From assembly GCF_023284025.1 (NCBI RefSeq), contig NZ_JAKIKR010000004.1, forward strand, positions 1-64,000: a DNA stretch of 64,000 nucleotides, written 5' to 3'. This document shows, in pieces, positions 53,400 through 61,855 of the stretch (position 1 is the first letter of the stretch; every line of letters begins with the position of its first letter). The DNA comes from Shewanella abyssi. Lineage in GTDB: Bacteria; Pseudomonadota; Gammaproteobacteria; Enterobacterales; Shewanellaceae. The translations under genes and the position numbers were made by a program. Under the pieces are notes generated by a model, which was given only the letters and a program-made list of their open reading frames with translations, did not search any database and was not told where the DNA came from.

Positions 53400-54991
53400 T
53401 ACAAAGCTCCCTTAATATCGGTGATGATACGGTTATTCTGCCACAGCGTTTGATTTCGCTCATCTTTTAACATAAAGCCTTCATCAACGAACTCGCTTGC
53501 TGCTGAAGAGCGTGCAGTGCTTGTTGCAATCGTAGGGCAGCGCTCATTATCTCGATAATAAAGTGCGGCGCTTAATAGGCGCTCATCTGTATCGCCCAGA
53601 GCATGGCCTAAATCATCATCAAGCATACAACCTTGAACTTCACTGGCGAGTGTTGGGCTTGTCGATGGCACAAAACCGTCAGAGTATTCGCCAAAGCCTT
53701 TGTCGTTCACACCTTTAAATTGAATAGTAAAGTAGGTAGTTTCGCAGTTGGGAGTTGGGTAAAAACCATAAGGTTTACCGCAGGTTGTGCCGCCAATTTG
53801 AATGACTTCAATATCCACACCACGCAAGCCGTTCATTAGCGCTTCACTGGCAGAACACGTCCCCGCCGTTGTTAAAACATACACACGTTTAAGGTCCAAT
53901 GTCGGTAGTGGACTGCCGGCTGCAAGCAGGCCTGTATTAAAGCCAAGGGATTCGTCTATAAATGGCATTGGCGATAAAGACTGATTAGTTACTGGGTTAA
54001 CGTTAGGATATTTGTCGTTAAAGTTGGTTTTTTCAAAAGTGCGTTCGGCAGTCGCCTCTTCACCGGCAATCATGTACCCCAGCTGGCTTGCCATCGCCAG
54101 CAATCCGCCGCCGTTATATCTAAGATCGATGACCAGATCATCCACACCCGCTTGGCTTAATATGGTTAGTGCATCAAAGAGTCCACGCTCTGCAGTAGCG
54201 ATGTGAGCGTTAAACTGCAGGTAACCGACTTTACCGCTAGTGGTTTGAATGGTTTTAGTATTCTGCACTGGGGTCGAGACAATCGTTTGTGCCGTTAGTG
54301 TTACTGTACGGTCGAGTGCTGCGCCAAGATCTCTAATGGTAAACGTGGTTTGCTTACCATTCTGGCTTGGAAATAGGCCTGCATTTAATATGTCGATACT
54401 GGCGCTATCATTGGCATCTTGTACACTAACGCCATCAATTTCGACAATCACCGCGCCGCGCGTCACATTGTTTTCGCTTGCGGGAGAGTCTGGTTCATTA
54501 TAAGTGACTGTTACTTTGCGGGCAGCGCTTTGGGAGCCGTTAGTGAGTTCGAAGTTGATACCGTAACCTACTGAGGCGCCTGATTGATTCAGCGCATTCC
54601 ATTCATCGGTAGACATCGAGAAGTGGAAATTGTCTTTTCTACTGCCGGAATCCGATAACTCGTCTGTTAGCAAAAGATCAAAATACTCTGCAACTGAATA
54701 TGGGGCGGGATCGCGGTCGATAATCTCACTATACCAAAGGTAAGTATCATCACTCCAGGAGCGGAGCCAAAGCTTTTCTGTCAAAGTGTTACCGGTTTGG
54801 TTAGCACTGCATTGGTTAGCTAAACTTGCGTCACTAGCGAACTGACCTTGCACCCAAGTTGGGGTAACAGAGCCACCTGTTGCTGGTGGTTCTATTGAGT
54901 CGCTTCCAGTAGAACCTCCTCCGCCACAGGCGGACAAACCAAGACTTGCGGCAATAACCAACGGCAGTAGCTTTGTAGAGTACAGCATCAT
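53399..54991 (-). CDS. S41-family (C-terminal processing-like) peptidase, lipoprotein
   Basis: 530 residues with a lipobox (LSAC, Cys22) and a Gly/Ser linker. A PDZ-like region (residues about 150-225) precedes the S41 core: VGYLQFNAHIA, DDLVIDLRYNGGG, and the nucleophile segment TTAGTCSASEAL with Ser380/Ser382. The final part is a family-specific extension. It cleaves exported proteins in the cell envelope; the substrate is unknown. AAGGA before the ATG. Confidence 0.9.
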   Translation of the reverse strand: MMLYSTKLLPLVIAASLGLSACGGGGSTGSDSIEPPATGGSVTPTWVQGQFASDASLANQCSANQTGNTLTEKLWLRSWSDDTYLWYSEIIDRDPAPYSVAEYFDLLLTDELSDSGSRKDNFHFSMSTDEWNALNQSGASVGYGINFELTNGSQSAARKVTVTYNEPDSPASENNVTRGAVIVEIDGVSVQDANDSASIDILNAGLFPSQNGKQTTFTIRDLGAALDRTVTLTAQTIVSTPVQNTKTIQTTSGKVGYLQFNAHIATAERGLFDALTILSQAGVDDLVIDLRYNGGGLLAMASQLGYMIAGEEATAERTFEKTNFNDKYPNVNPVTNQSLSPMPFIDESLGFNTGLLAAGSPLPTLDLKRVYVLTTAGTCSASEALMNGLRGVDIEVIQIGGTTCGKPYGFYPTPNCETTYFTIQFKGVNDKGFGEYSDGFVPSTSPTLASEVQGCMLDDDLGHALGDTDERLLSAALYYRDNERCPTIATSTARSSAASEFVDEGFMLKDERNQTLWQNNRIITDIKGAL

Positions 54992-55509
54992 AAATAATCC
55001 TTCATTTATCTAATATAGTTAACAAGATAGAGTACGGTGCGATATTTATTTCAACTGTATTACAAGTTGGCTTATTTGTAATCTAAAATCGTTTTAATGT
55101 TAGGGAAATGTATTTAAGTGTCCGGCTAAGAGTATCCTTGGCTGGAGCGACAAATAGCGGCAGGGGAATTGCGTCGAGTGGTTTAGATGCCGGCATTAAA
55201 TCAGTGGCTAAGCTAAAAAGGGTGAGCGTCTTCCATGACACTCAAATAAGGTTATAAACGTTTGGGTTGATGGATTTTTTATTGTAGTGTTTAGCCATAT
55301 GGTAACCAGTGTCGATCACTTTAGGCTTCGCACGGCGGTTTATATCCCGCAAGGGTGTGAGGGGTGACTCAAGAGCCCTTACATCAAACGTTGAAGCTGA
55401 TAATACTCCACTGTGTGTACACGTGTCTAGTTGGTGTTAGTTCAATCGCTGATAAATTGTACGTATGCCGTTTCACGATAGCTATAACGAGTAACAGATA
55501 AGGCAATCT
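54992..55509. other. Intergenic region
   Basis: About 520 bases between the S41 gene and the divergent cysteine-synthase-like gene. No coding frame or clear riboswitch was found; promoters for both genes must be inside. Confidence 0.45.
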
Positions 55510-56565
55510 ATGGAATATCCTTCATTATCGAGCAATATTATCCAGCTTATCGGTCATACCGATCTACTGCGGATCGGCAGTTTATCGACCCTCAGCGGCT
55601 GTGAAATTCTAATCAAATGTGAGCAGCAAAATCCCGGTGGTTCGATTAAAGATCGCGCTGCACTGCAGTTGGTCACAGATGCTATAGAGAGCGGCAAACT
55701 CAAACCCGGAATGACGATAGTGGAAGGCACTGCGGGTAACACGGGTATCGGTTTGGCGCTGGTGGCTAAAGCGCTGGGGTTTAACATGCTGGTGGTGATG
55801 CCTAAGGGGCAAGCGCCTGAGAAAGAGCAGATGATCACGCTCTATGGCGCCAAGTTGATGTTGGTTGATGCTTGTCCATTTGCCAACCCTGACCATTTTT
55901 ATCATACCGCCAAGCGACTTGCTGAGGGCAATGACGATTATTGGTGGGCTGATCAATTTGAAAATACCAGTAATGCTAAAGCGCATTATCTACATACTGG
56001 GCCTGAAATTTGGCAACAAACCAATGGTCACGTCGACGCATTGGTCTCAGTTGCAGGCACCGGCGGCACTATTGCCGGTAACTCTCGTTATCTATCCGAG
56101 CAAAACCCGGCACTGCAAACATGGTTGGTTGACCCTGACGGTTCGGGCATATATGCCTACCTTAAAACGGGTCAATATGCAGCAAGTGGCAGTTCGTTTA
56201 CCGAAGGGATTGGAATAATGCGCTTGGTTGAAAACTTCAGACAAGCAAAAATCGATAAAGCGATAACCTTGCCTGATCTCGACCTTATTGCCATCGCACA
56301 TCACGTGCAAGAGCAAGACGGTATCGTGCTTGGTAGTAGTTCTGCCCTCAATATCGCTGGGGCACTCTACGCCGCGGCTAAAATGGGCAAAGGCAATACC
56401 ATTGTGACTTTCTATTGCGACGTGGCCGAGCGATCGTCATCTAAACTGTATAGTGAGCAGTACCTTGCAAGCAAAGGCTTTAACCAGCCGATAGAGTCGC
56501 TCGAGGATATGTTTCGGCGTTATAAAAACCAACCGAATGCAGCGGTGGTGAAGGTGGCCCATTAA
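55510..56565 (+). CDS. PLP-dependent cysteine synthase-family protein
   Basis: 351 residues, fold type II PLP enzyme. The catalytic Lys is in NPGGSIKDRAA (Lys47); EGTAGNTGIGLA binds the substrate carboxylate and SVAGTGGTIAGNS the phosphate. Length and pattern fit CysK/CysM relatives, which make Cys from O-acetylserine or a related donor; cystathionine-synthase-like activity is also possible. No cys genes lie nearby. Confidence 0.9.
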   Translation: MEYPSLSSNIIQLIGHTDLLRIGSLSTLSGCEILIKCEQQNPGGSIKDRAALQLVTDAIESGKLKPGMTIVEGTAGNTGIGLALVAKALGFNMLVVMPKGQAPEKEQMITLYGAKLMLVDACPFANPDHFYHTAKRLAEGNDDYWWADQFENTSNAKAHYLHTGPEIWQQTNGHVDALVSVAGTGGTIAGNSRYLSEQNPALQTWLVDPDGSGIYAYLKTGQYAASGSSFTEGIGIMRLVENFRQAKIDKAITLPDLDLIAIAHHVQEQDGIVLGSSSALNIAGALYAAAKMGKGNTIVTFYCDVAERSSSKLYSEQYLASKGFNQPIESLEDMFRRYKNQPNAAVVKVAH

Positions 56566-56669
56566 AACCCATCGCGCCGCGTGTTTTTGGGGATAAACAA
56601 CAAGCTGGTATCGATGTTAGCGACACAAGGTATACTTAGGCCAATATTTTGTGGCTTGTGTGAGTTGAT

Positions 56670-57164
56670 ATGATTATTTTCACCACTAATTTTGGCGATA
56701 TTGAGATAGAACTTAATTTTGAAAAGGCGCCAGTAAGCGCGAAAAACTTTATTAAGTATTGTGAAGATGGCTTTTACGAGGGCACTATTTTCCATCGGGT
56801 GATTAAAGGCTTTATGGCGCAAGGCGGTGGCTTTACTGCCGAAATGGAAGAAAAGCCAACTCGGGCAGCCATTGTCAATGAAGCCAACAGAGGACTTAAA
56901 AACCTTAGAGGCACTATCGCGATGGCGCGTACTGATGCGCCGCATTCAGCCACAGGGCAGTTTTTTATTAATCTAGGCGACAATGCATTTCTTGATTATA
57001 CCGCCACCACCAATGTCGGCTGGGGATATGCTGTATTTGGTAAGGTAACAGCGGGCATGGATGTTGTGACTAAGATGGGTAGAGCGAAAACGGCTTCGCA
57101 AGCGGGTCATGATGATGTGCCTAGAGAGCAGATCATTATCGAAAAAGTCACCCTTAAAGATTGA
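56670..57164 (+). CDS. ppiB: Peptidyl-prolyl cis-trans isomerase B
   Basis: 164 residues, the usual length for cytoplasmic cyclophilin. The active-site arc FHRVIKGFMAQGG, MARTDAPHSATGQFFINL and FGKVTAGMDVV is complete. No signal peptide, so it acts in the cytoplasm. Ends at a terminator. Confidence 0.97.
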   Translation: MIIFTTNFGDIEIELNFEKAPVSAKNFIKYCEDGFYEGTIFHRVIKGFMAQGGGFTAEMEEKPTRAAIVNEANRGLKNLRGTIAMARTDAPHSATGQFFINLGDNAFLDYTATTNVGWGYAVFGKVTAGMDVVTKMGRAKTASQAGHDDVPREQIIIEKVTLKD

Positions 57165-57193
57165 TCACAGTTCCTCAATCAATTGCTAATTAG

Positions 57194-57218
57194 AGCGCTA
57201 TATCAATAGCGCTTTTTT
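57194..57218 (+). terminator. ppiB terminator
   Basis: AGCGCTAT (57194-57201) pairs perfectly with ATAGCGCT (57206-57213) and six T follow. It overlaps the 3' end of the convergent gene. Confidence 0.88.
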
Positions 57219-57826
57219 GATGTTGCAAGCTTAGTTAACGACATCGCCTTGCCAAACATCACTCCTACAACGCTGCTTATAACCAGGCTGATAACGGCTT
57301 GCTGAAAGCTCAAATCTGATGCTCTGCTTTGTATAAACAACATAAACAGAAATATCAGTACCGCAAAAGCTTGTGCCGTTTTTATGAAGGATTGATCTTT
57401 ATTCACGGTGGGGAGCTTAGCTTTCATCGACGTTACCCGTCGATAGCTTATTGCTAGCCAGCGTTTCTTCAGGCCTTTTTGAAGCAATAACCAAACTGGC
57501 GCACTGAGTGTGAGTAGCAATAAACTGCTGAGGTTCCATAAACAGGGGATGATGCCGCTGCACTCTGGGCAAACGTAGCCAAACCAATGGCCAAAAGCGT
57601 TGCCATTGCTCCACAAGCTGCCTGGGTTCATTGCGTTGCAATGTGGGCAGGGAACCACTTGTCTGGATAACAGTGGTTCCTTGCTATCTTTTTCGATGAG
57701 AGTGACTTTAGGAAGTCGCTGACCCAATATTAATTCATTAATCGCCAACATGGGGTTAATGGTTCGAAATAGCAATAATGGGCTCGGAAGCTGTAGGATC
57801 TGATACTTACTTTTGTCATATTGCAT
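57203..57826 (-). CDS. Membrane protein with a zinc-ribbon-like Cys pair
   Basis: 207 residues. Soluble N-terminal part with CPHC and CPEC about 30 residues apart, a likely zinc ribbon; then three hydrophobic helices (about 98-115, 150-166, 173-190). No family is recognised. GGGAG before the ATG; its stop lies inside the ppiB terminator stem. Confidence 0.75.
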   Translation of the reverse strand: MQYDKSKYQILQLPSPLLLFRTINPMLAINELILGQRLPKVTLIEKDSKEPLLSRQVVPCPHCNAMNPGSLWSNGNAFGHWFGYVCPECSGIIPCLWNLSSLLLLTLSAPVWLLLQKGLKKRWLAISYRRVTSMKAKLPTVNKDQSFIKTAQAFAVLIFLFMLFIQSRASDLSFQQAVISLVISSVVGVMFGKAMSLTKLATSKKRY

Positions 57827-57884
57827 CTAAACTCCCTGTCAATCTGAGTTATCAGGATCTCGTTATCGGTCTCGCGTGCATTTA

Positions 57885-58940
57885 TTACACACAAGCATTA
57901 ATACGGTTACGACCATCGGCTTTGGCGCGATAAAGTGCGGTATCTGCAGCGCATAGTAAGGCAGTACTGGTTCTGAACTGACCATTAATTTCACTAGCGT
58001 GTCCTTGGCTCACACTGACCGAAACAGACGCATCTAAACCTATATCCATATAGCTTAAGTCGTTAATGTTCTTTTGGATCAGTCGTGCAGTTTGCGCTAC
58101 CTGGCTAGCATTGCTGTTAGGCAGAATAATGGCAAACTCTTCACCACCATAACGCGCGGCAGTACAATCAAGATCAGGCAGCGAACTTTCGATAGCTTTG
58201 GCAATTTTTTGTAAACAGTAGTCACCAAGAATATGGCCGTATTTGTCGTTAAAAGATTTAAAGTGGTCAATATCGATGATCAATACGCTGACGGGGCGAT
58301 TTTTATCGGTACAGCTTTGCCAATGGTTTTGTAGCTCAGCATCAAACACGCGACGGTTGGCCAATTTGGTTAAGCAGTCGGTGGATGCCCATTGATGCAG
58401 TTGCTTATATTCGGCGCGATATTTAGTCAAATCTCTAATCACAATGGCAAATAGCGGCGTGCTCAAGGCAAAATGTGTTATCGATACCTCGACATCTTTG
58501 CTGGCATCGTTTGCTAGTCGCAGTGTGGTCTCTGCGGGGGCGTGGTTTAACGGACGGGCGCCGGTACGTGATTCAATAATCATTTTTTGGTAAAGGGTTT
58601 TTTGTGGTTCCATTAAATAGGTTTGCCACTGCTGGCCAATCAATGTCGGTGACGTTGTTGGCTCATCAGCTTCCAGAGCATCAGCGAGTAAGAGATCGAT
58701 AGCATGTTCGTTGATGAGTTGAATCGTACCGTGTTCATCAACGACCACTACCGCTTCCATTAATAAGCTAACTAACATCTTAAGCGGTTGCAGCTCAGCG
58801 CTCGGCAGTTGATGAGTGGTTTTTAGCGGACTAGAAGACACTGTTTTGCTAGCTGTCTTACTGGTGGTATTAATAGCATTAGCAGATGATGCTGAGTTTA
58901 AAGCCCTATTAGAAACAGTATCAGTTGGAGTCAGCAACAT
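57885..58940 (-). CDS. PAS-GGDEF diguanylate cyclase
   Basis: 351 residues. Low-complexity Ser/Thr/Ala N-terminus, a PAS domain (about 55-175, VVDEHGTIQLINEHAIDLL), then a GGDEF domain (about 185-350) with DIDHFKSFNDKYGH and the active-site GGEEF. It makes c-di-GMP. The RxxD inhibitory site is not seen five residues before GGEEF, so product inhibition may be lost. No transmembrane segment; cytoplasmic. Confidence 0.93.
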   Translation of the reverse strand: MLLTPTDTVSNRALNSASSANAINTTSKTASKTVSSSPLKTTHQLPSAELQPLKMLVSLLMEAVVVVDEHGTIQLINEHAIDLLLADALEADEPTTSPTLIGQQWQTYLMEPQKTLYQKMIIESRTGARPLNHAPAETTLRLANDASKDVEVSITHFALSTPLFAIVIRDLTKYRAEYKQLHQWASTDCLTKLANRRVFDAELQNHWQSCTDKNRPVSVLIIDIDHFKSFNDKYGHILGDYCLQKIAKAIESSLPDLDCTAARYGGEEFAIILPNSNASQVAQTARLIQKNINDLSYMDIGLDASVSVSVSQGHASEINGQFRTSTALLCAADTALYRAKADGRNRINACV

Positions 58941-59173
58941 AGCAAATATCCCTTTAATGAATTTAACGCTAAGCTCGCGTTTATTATGGAGTTACTTTAG
59001 CTAAAGGGATTAAATTTAACCTTTCGGTAATCTTCTTGTTTAAGTTGTTGTTACTATTTGCTTTTATTTTTATTGGTGATAGATCCAAGTCATTCGAAAG
59101 TACTGGTAATGGTCGCCATCATGTACAAAGGTATTAGTTTGTCGCTAGTTGGGATGATTGGTTAGGCGTTAAA

Positions 59174-59278
59174 TGCTAGGTGCTAGGTGCTAGGTGCTAG
59201 GTGCTAGGTGTTAGATGCTAGGTGTTAGATGCTAGGTGCTAGGTGCTAGGTGCTAGGTGCTAGGTGCTAGGTGTTAGG
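59174..59278. repeat. Heptamer tandem repeat (VNTR), 15 copies
   Basis: Fifteen contiguous 7-base units: twelve TGCTAGG, two TGTTAGA and one TGTTAGG. A likely variable-number repeat, intergenic, about 350 bases before a RAYT gene. Confidence 0.95.
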
Positions 59279-59312
59279 TGCGGTAAAAATATGGCGGAGG
59301 AAATAGACTAAG

Positions 59313-59339
59313 AAATATAGCCTGCCAATGTTAATCAGC
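59313..59339 (+). repeat. REP-like copy, upstream 1
   Basis: AAATATAGCC-TGCCAATGTTAATC matches the family seen at 59552 and, inverted, at three sites downstream of the RAYT gene. Confidence 0.65.
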
Positions 59340-59551
59340 ACCGAGTTCGGACTGCTTTCTCATGCTCCCGTTGGCACATTAGCAAGAGCTAAGCCTTTAC
59401 TGTGAACACCTGCGACGCACTTTTCGATGAGTTGCCAGCACTTTAAAAACTAGTTAATGGAATTTCTGGGCTAGGGGTGTAATGCATGGCTATAGGATTT
59501 CCCCTTACACCACTTGCCGCCTTGATGCTGCCTTTTAAACTCACAGGCCAA

Positions 59552-59578
59552 AAATATGGCCAGCCATTGTTAATCGCA
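59552..59578 (+). repeat. REP-like copy, upstream 2
   Basis: AAATATGGCC-AGCCATTGTTAATC, 80 bases before the RAYT start and same orientation as the copy at 59313. Confidence 0.65.
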
Positions 59579-59631
59579 CATTTTCAGACAACCGACTAAA
59601 CTTGAGTCATGAGTTTATGTAAGAGGTAGGT

Positions 59632-60603
59632 ATGGCACGTCCACGAAGTACGCAAGTTAGCCTTGAAGACACCCCTTTTTACCACTGTTGTAGCCGGGTG
59701 GTTCGGCAAGCATTTCTCTGTGGTGACGATAAATACACTGGTAAAAACTATGACCACCGACGCGGCTGGGTTGAAACGCAAATACTCAAGCTGACAGAGG
59801 TATTTGCCATCGATGTAGCGGCTTACGCAGTGATGAGTAATCACCTTCATGTTGTGCTCTATATTGATATTGAAACGGTTAATAGATGGTCAGATAGAGA
59901 AGTCGTAGAGCAGTGGCATAAATGCTTTAATGGAACACCGTTGACGCAAAAATTTGTTAAAGGAGAGGTGATTGACGACTACTTAGTTGCTCAACTAAAA
60001 CACTCTATCGCAACTTATCGCTCAAGGCTTTGTGATATCAGCTGGTTTATGCGTTGCCTCAATGAGCCAATCGCACGTCAAGCTAACTTTGAAGACAACT
60101 GCACTGGGCATTTTTGGGAAGGGCGATTCAAAAGCCAAGCGCTACTAGATGAAGCCGCGGTACTGGCCTGCATGACCTATGTAGAGCTCAATCCCATTAG
60201 GGCCAAAATGGCGACCACGCCTGAAGAGTCAGATTATACCAGTCTGCAACTGCGTGTTAAGGCGGCATTAAACGGTGAGCAACCAACAAACTTACTGCCA
60301 TTTATTGGTAACGAGCATAAACATCAACCTAAAGGTGTCGCATTCAGCCTGAATGATTATCTTGAATTGGTTGACGAAACAGGGCGAATTATTCGCGCTG
60401 ATAAGAGAGGGGCAATATCAGCTAATGCACAAAAAATATTGCATCGACTGAATATTCCTACTGCCAACTGGCTGAAAATAACCACCGAGTTTGGGAGTCT
60501 TTTTCACGGTCCCGTTGGAACATTGCAGGAGTTAAGCACATACTGCGAACACTTAAATAAAAGGCGACGGCACTTTTCGAGTAGTTGTCAGTACCTTCAA
60601 TAA
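59632..60603 (+). CDS. REP-associated tyrosine transposase (second family)
   Basis: 323 residues. HUH motif in SNHLHVVLY, the family block GHFWEGRFKSQALLDEAA...CMTYVELNPIRAK and a probable catalytic Tyr in the helix around YRSRLCDISWFMRCLNEP. It is related to, but clearly distinct from, the pair at 25.9-28.1 kb. Flanked by inverted REP-like copies; its 3' end is duplicated downstream. Confidence 0.92.
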   Translation: MARPRSTQVSLEDTPFYHCCSRVVRQAFLCGDDKYTGKNYDHRRGWVETQILKLTEVFAIDVAAYAVMSNHLHVVLYIDIETVNRWSDREVVEQWHKCFNGTPLTQKFVKGEVIDDYLVAQLKHSIATYRSRLCDISWFMRCLNEPIARQANFEDNCTGHFWEGRFKSQALLDEAAVLACMTYVELNPIRAKMATTPEESDYTSLQLRVKAALNGEQPTNLLPFIGNEHKHQPKGVAFSLNDYLELVDETGRIIRADKRGAISANAQKILHRLNIPTANWLKITTEFGSLFHGPVGTLQELSTYCEHLNKRRRHFSSSCQYLQ

Positions 60604-61178
60604 GGTTAGGTTCTACCTCAATACTCCAAGGCAACTTTCTCTGTAAATAAACAGAGCTGAAATCCCGCATCTGTAAATCAACATTTTCCCAGTAAATCAA
60701 TCATTTCTTACTCTTAGCGCAAGTTATAGCCGCCTTCAAAGCCTCAACATCATAGTTGAAAGATTCAGAGTCTTAGTATTTTGCCATTCGCTTCGTATGT
60801 TATTGATTAACAATGGGTGGCTATATTTATTCCGAGTTTGGGAGTCTTTTTCACGGTCCCGTTGGAACATTGCAGGAGTTAAGCACATACTGCGAACACT
60901 TAAATAAAAGGCGACGGCACTTTTCGAGTAGTTGTCAGTACCTTCAATAAGGTTAGGTTCTACCTCAATACTCCAAGGCCACTTTCTCTGTAAATAAACA
61001 GAGCTGAAATCCCGCATCTGTAAATCAACATTTTCCCGGTAAATCAATCATTTCTTACCCTTAGCGCAAGTTATAGCCGCCTTCAAAGCCTCAACATCAT
61101 AGTTGAAATATTCAGAGTCTTAGTATTTTGCTATTCGCTTCGTATGTTATTGATTAACAGTGGGTGGCTATATTTATT
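60485..61178 (+). repeat. Tandem duplication of the RAYT 3' end (347-bp unit)
   Basis: The segment 60485-60831, comprising the last ~120 bases of the transposase gene and its downstream region, is repeated at 60832-61178 with few differences. Each copy ends in an inverted REP-like motif. Confidence 0.92.
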
Positions 61179-61231
61179 TTTTGTTGCTATTCGCTTCGTA
61201 TGTTATTGATTAACAGTGGGTGGCTATATTT
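60805..61231 (-). repeat. Three inverted REP-like copies downstream of RAYT
   Basis: GATTAACA[A/G]TGGGTGGCTATATTT occurs at 60805-60828, 61152-61175 and 61208-61231. Its reverse complement is the family sequence found twice upstream (59313, 59552). The last two are 56 bases apart in a smaller nested repeat. Confidence 0.75.
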
Positions 61232-61280
61232 ATTTTGATGTAAAGTCCTTTTTAAACGGATCTGGGTAATTTATCAATGC

Positions 61281-61312
61281 AAAAAAGATGAGGCAGAGGT
61301 GCCTCATCTTTT
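61281..61312 (-). terminator. Terminator of the DP-EP gene
   Basis: AGATGAGGCA pairs perfectly with TGCCTCATCT, loop GAGG; on the minus strand six T follow. It lies 90 bases beyond the DP-EP stop. Confidence 0.88.
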
Positions 61313-61402
61313 GGGGTTAACTATGGGGGCCATGGTTATTGTTTTGCCATGGTTAATTGGTTATTTAAAGATATGGCTGTCCCATCTTTTAGTTAATCTT
61401 GC

Positions 61403-61777
61403 TTAAGTCTGTCCACGGCTAATTATTACTGGATCAGGGCTTAATAGCATTAGACTATTTTGGCTGTTTGATAATACGAAGCGAAAACTCGCCTTGCCGA
61501 CAATCTTATCTAGATCGAGCAGGTTTATCTGCTGGCCATTACCTTGAAGCCAAACATCATCAATGACCTTATTGAACGGTCTTTCAAAGGCGGCGCCGAC
61601 AAATTTCAATCCTCTATCGGTATTATCTATTAGCTTATATGTGATGGTTTGCTCTTGCGTAACAATAAAATCACCAGTAACTGGTTGATTGTTTATATCA
61701 GTGTAATTAAATTCCGGTACGTTGTTGGCCAAGGTTACTATCAGGTTAAACTCTACGATGTTGGATGTATCAGACAT
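61403..61777 (-). CDS. DP-EP family (DUF1888) protein
   Basis: 124 residues, beta-rich, with the family's pattern: an early EFNYT-like strand, GLKFVGAAFERPFNKVIDDV and a C-terminal LLLSPDPVII close to the DP-EP signature as recalled. No signal peptide. Function unknown. Ribosome site AAAGGAAG. It starts 78 bases after the large STAND-like/TPR gene and is probably co-transcribed. Confidence 0.82.
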   Translation of the reverse strand: MSDTSNIVEFNLIVTLANNVPEFNYTDINNQPVTGDFIVTQEQTITYKLIDNTDRGLKFVGAAFERPFNKVIDDVWLQGNGQQINLLDLDKIVGKASFRFVLSNSQNSLMLLSPDPVIISRGQT

Positions 61778-61855
61778 TTCATCTTCCTTTGATTTAGTGG
61801 GGGAGTTGGTTATTCAAAAACATGTTTCGATTTAATTGATCCTATCGGCTAGTCA

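Larger units (their letters stand above)
58941..59631. other. Intergenic region with VNTR and REP-like copies
   Basis: About 690 bases: promoter side of the cyclase gene, a heptamer VNTR (59174-59278), REP-like copies at 59313-59339 and 59552-59578, and the RAYT leader. A possible stem GGTGTAA/TTACACC flanks 59480-59515. Confidence 0.6.
60604..61402. other. Repeat-filled intergenic region
   Basis: About 800 bases made mainly of the 347-bp duplication and a nested 56-bp repeat, then the DP-EP gene's terminator (61281-61312). Minus-strand frames here are antisense to the RAYT 3' end and are not real genes. Confidence 0.7.

Noticed and set aside
59174-59278. Heptamer array as a CRISPR
   Set aside because: Units are 7 bases, contiguous, without spacers; no cas genes nearby.
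60458-61047. Two related minus-strand frames (MIYWENVDLQMRDF and MIYRENVDLQMRDF)
   Set aside because: They are antisense to the RAYT 3' end and look alike only because that DNA is duplicated.
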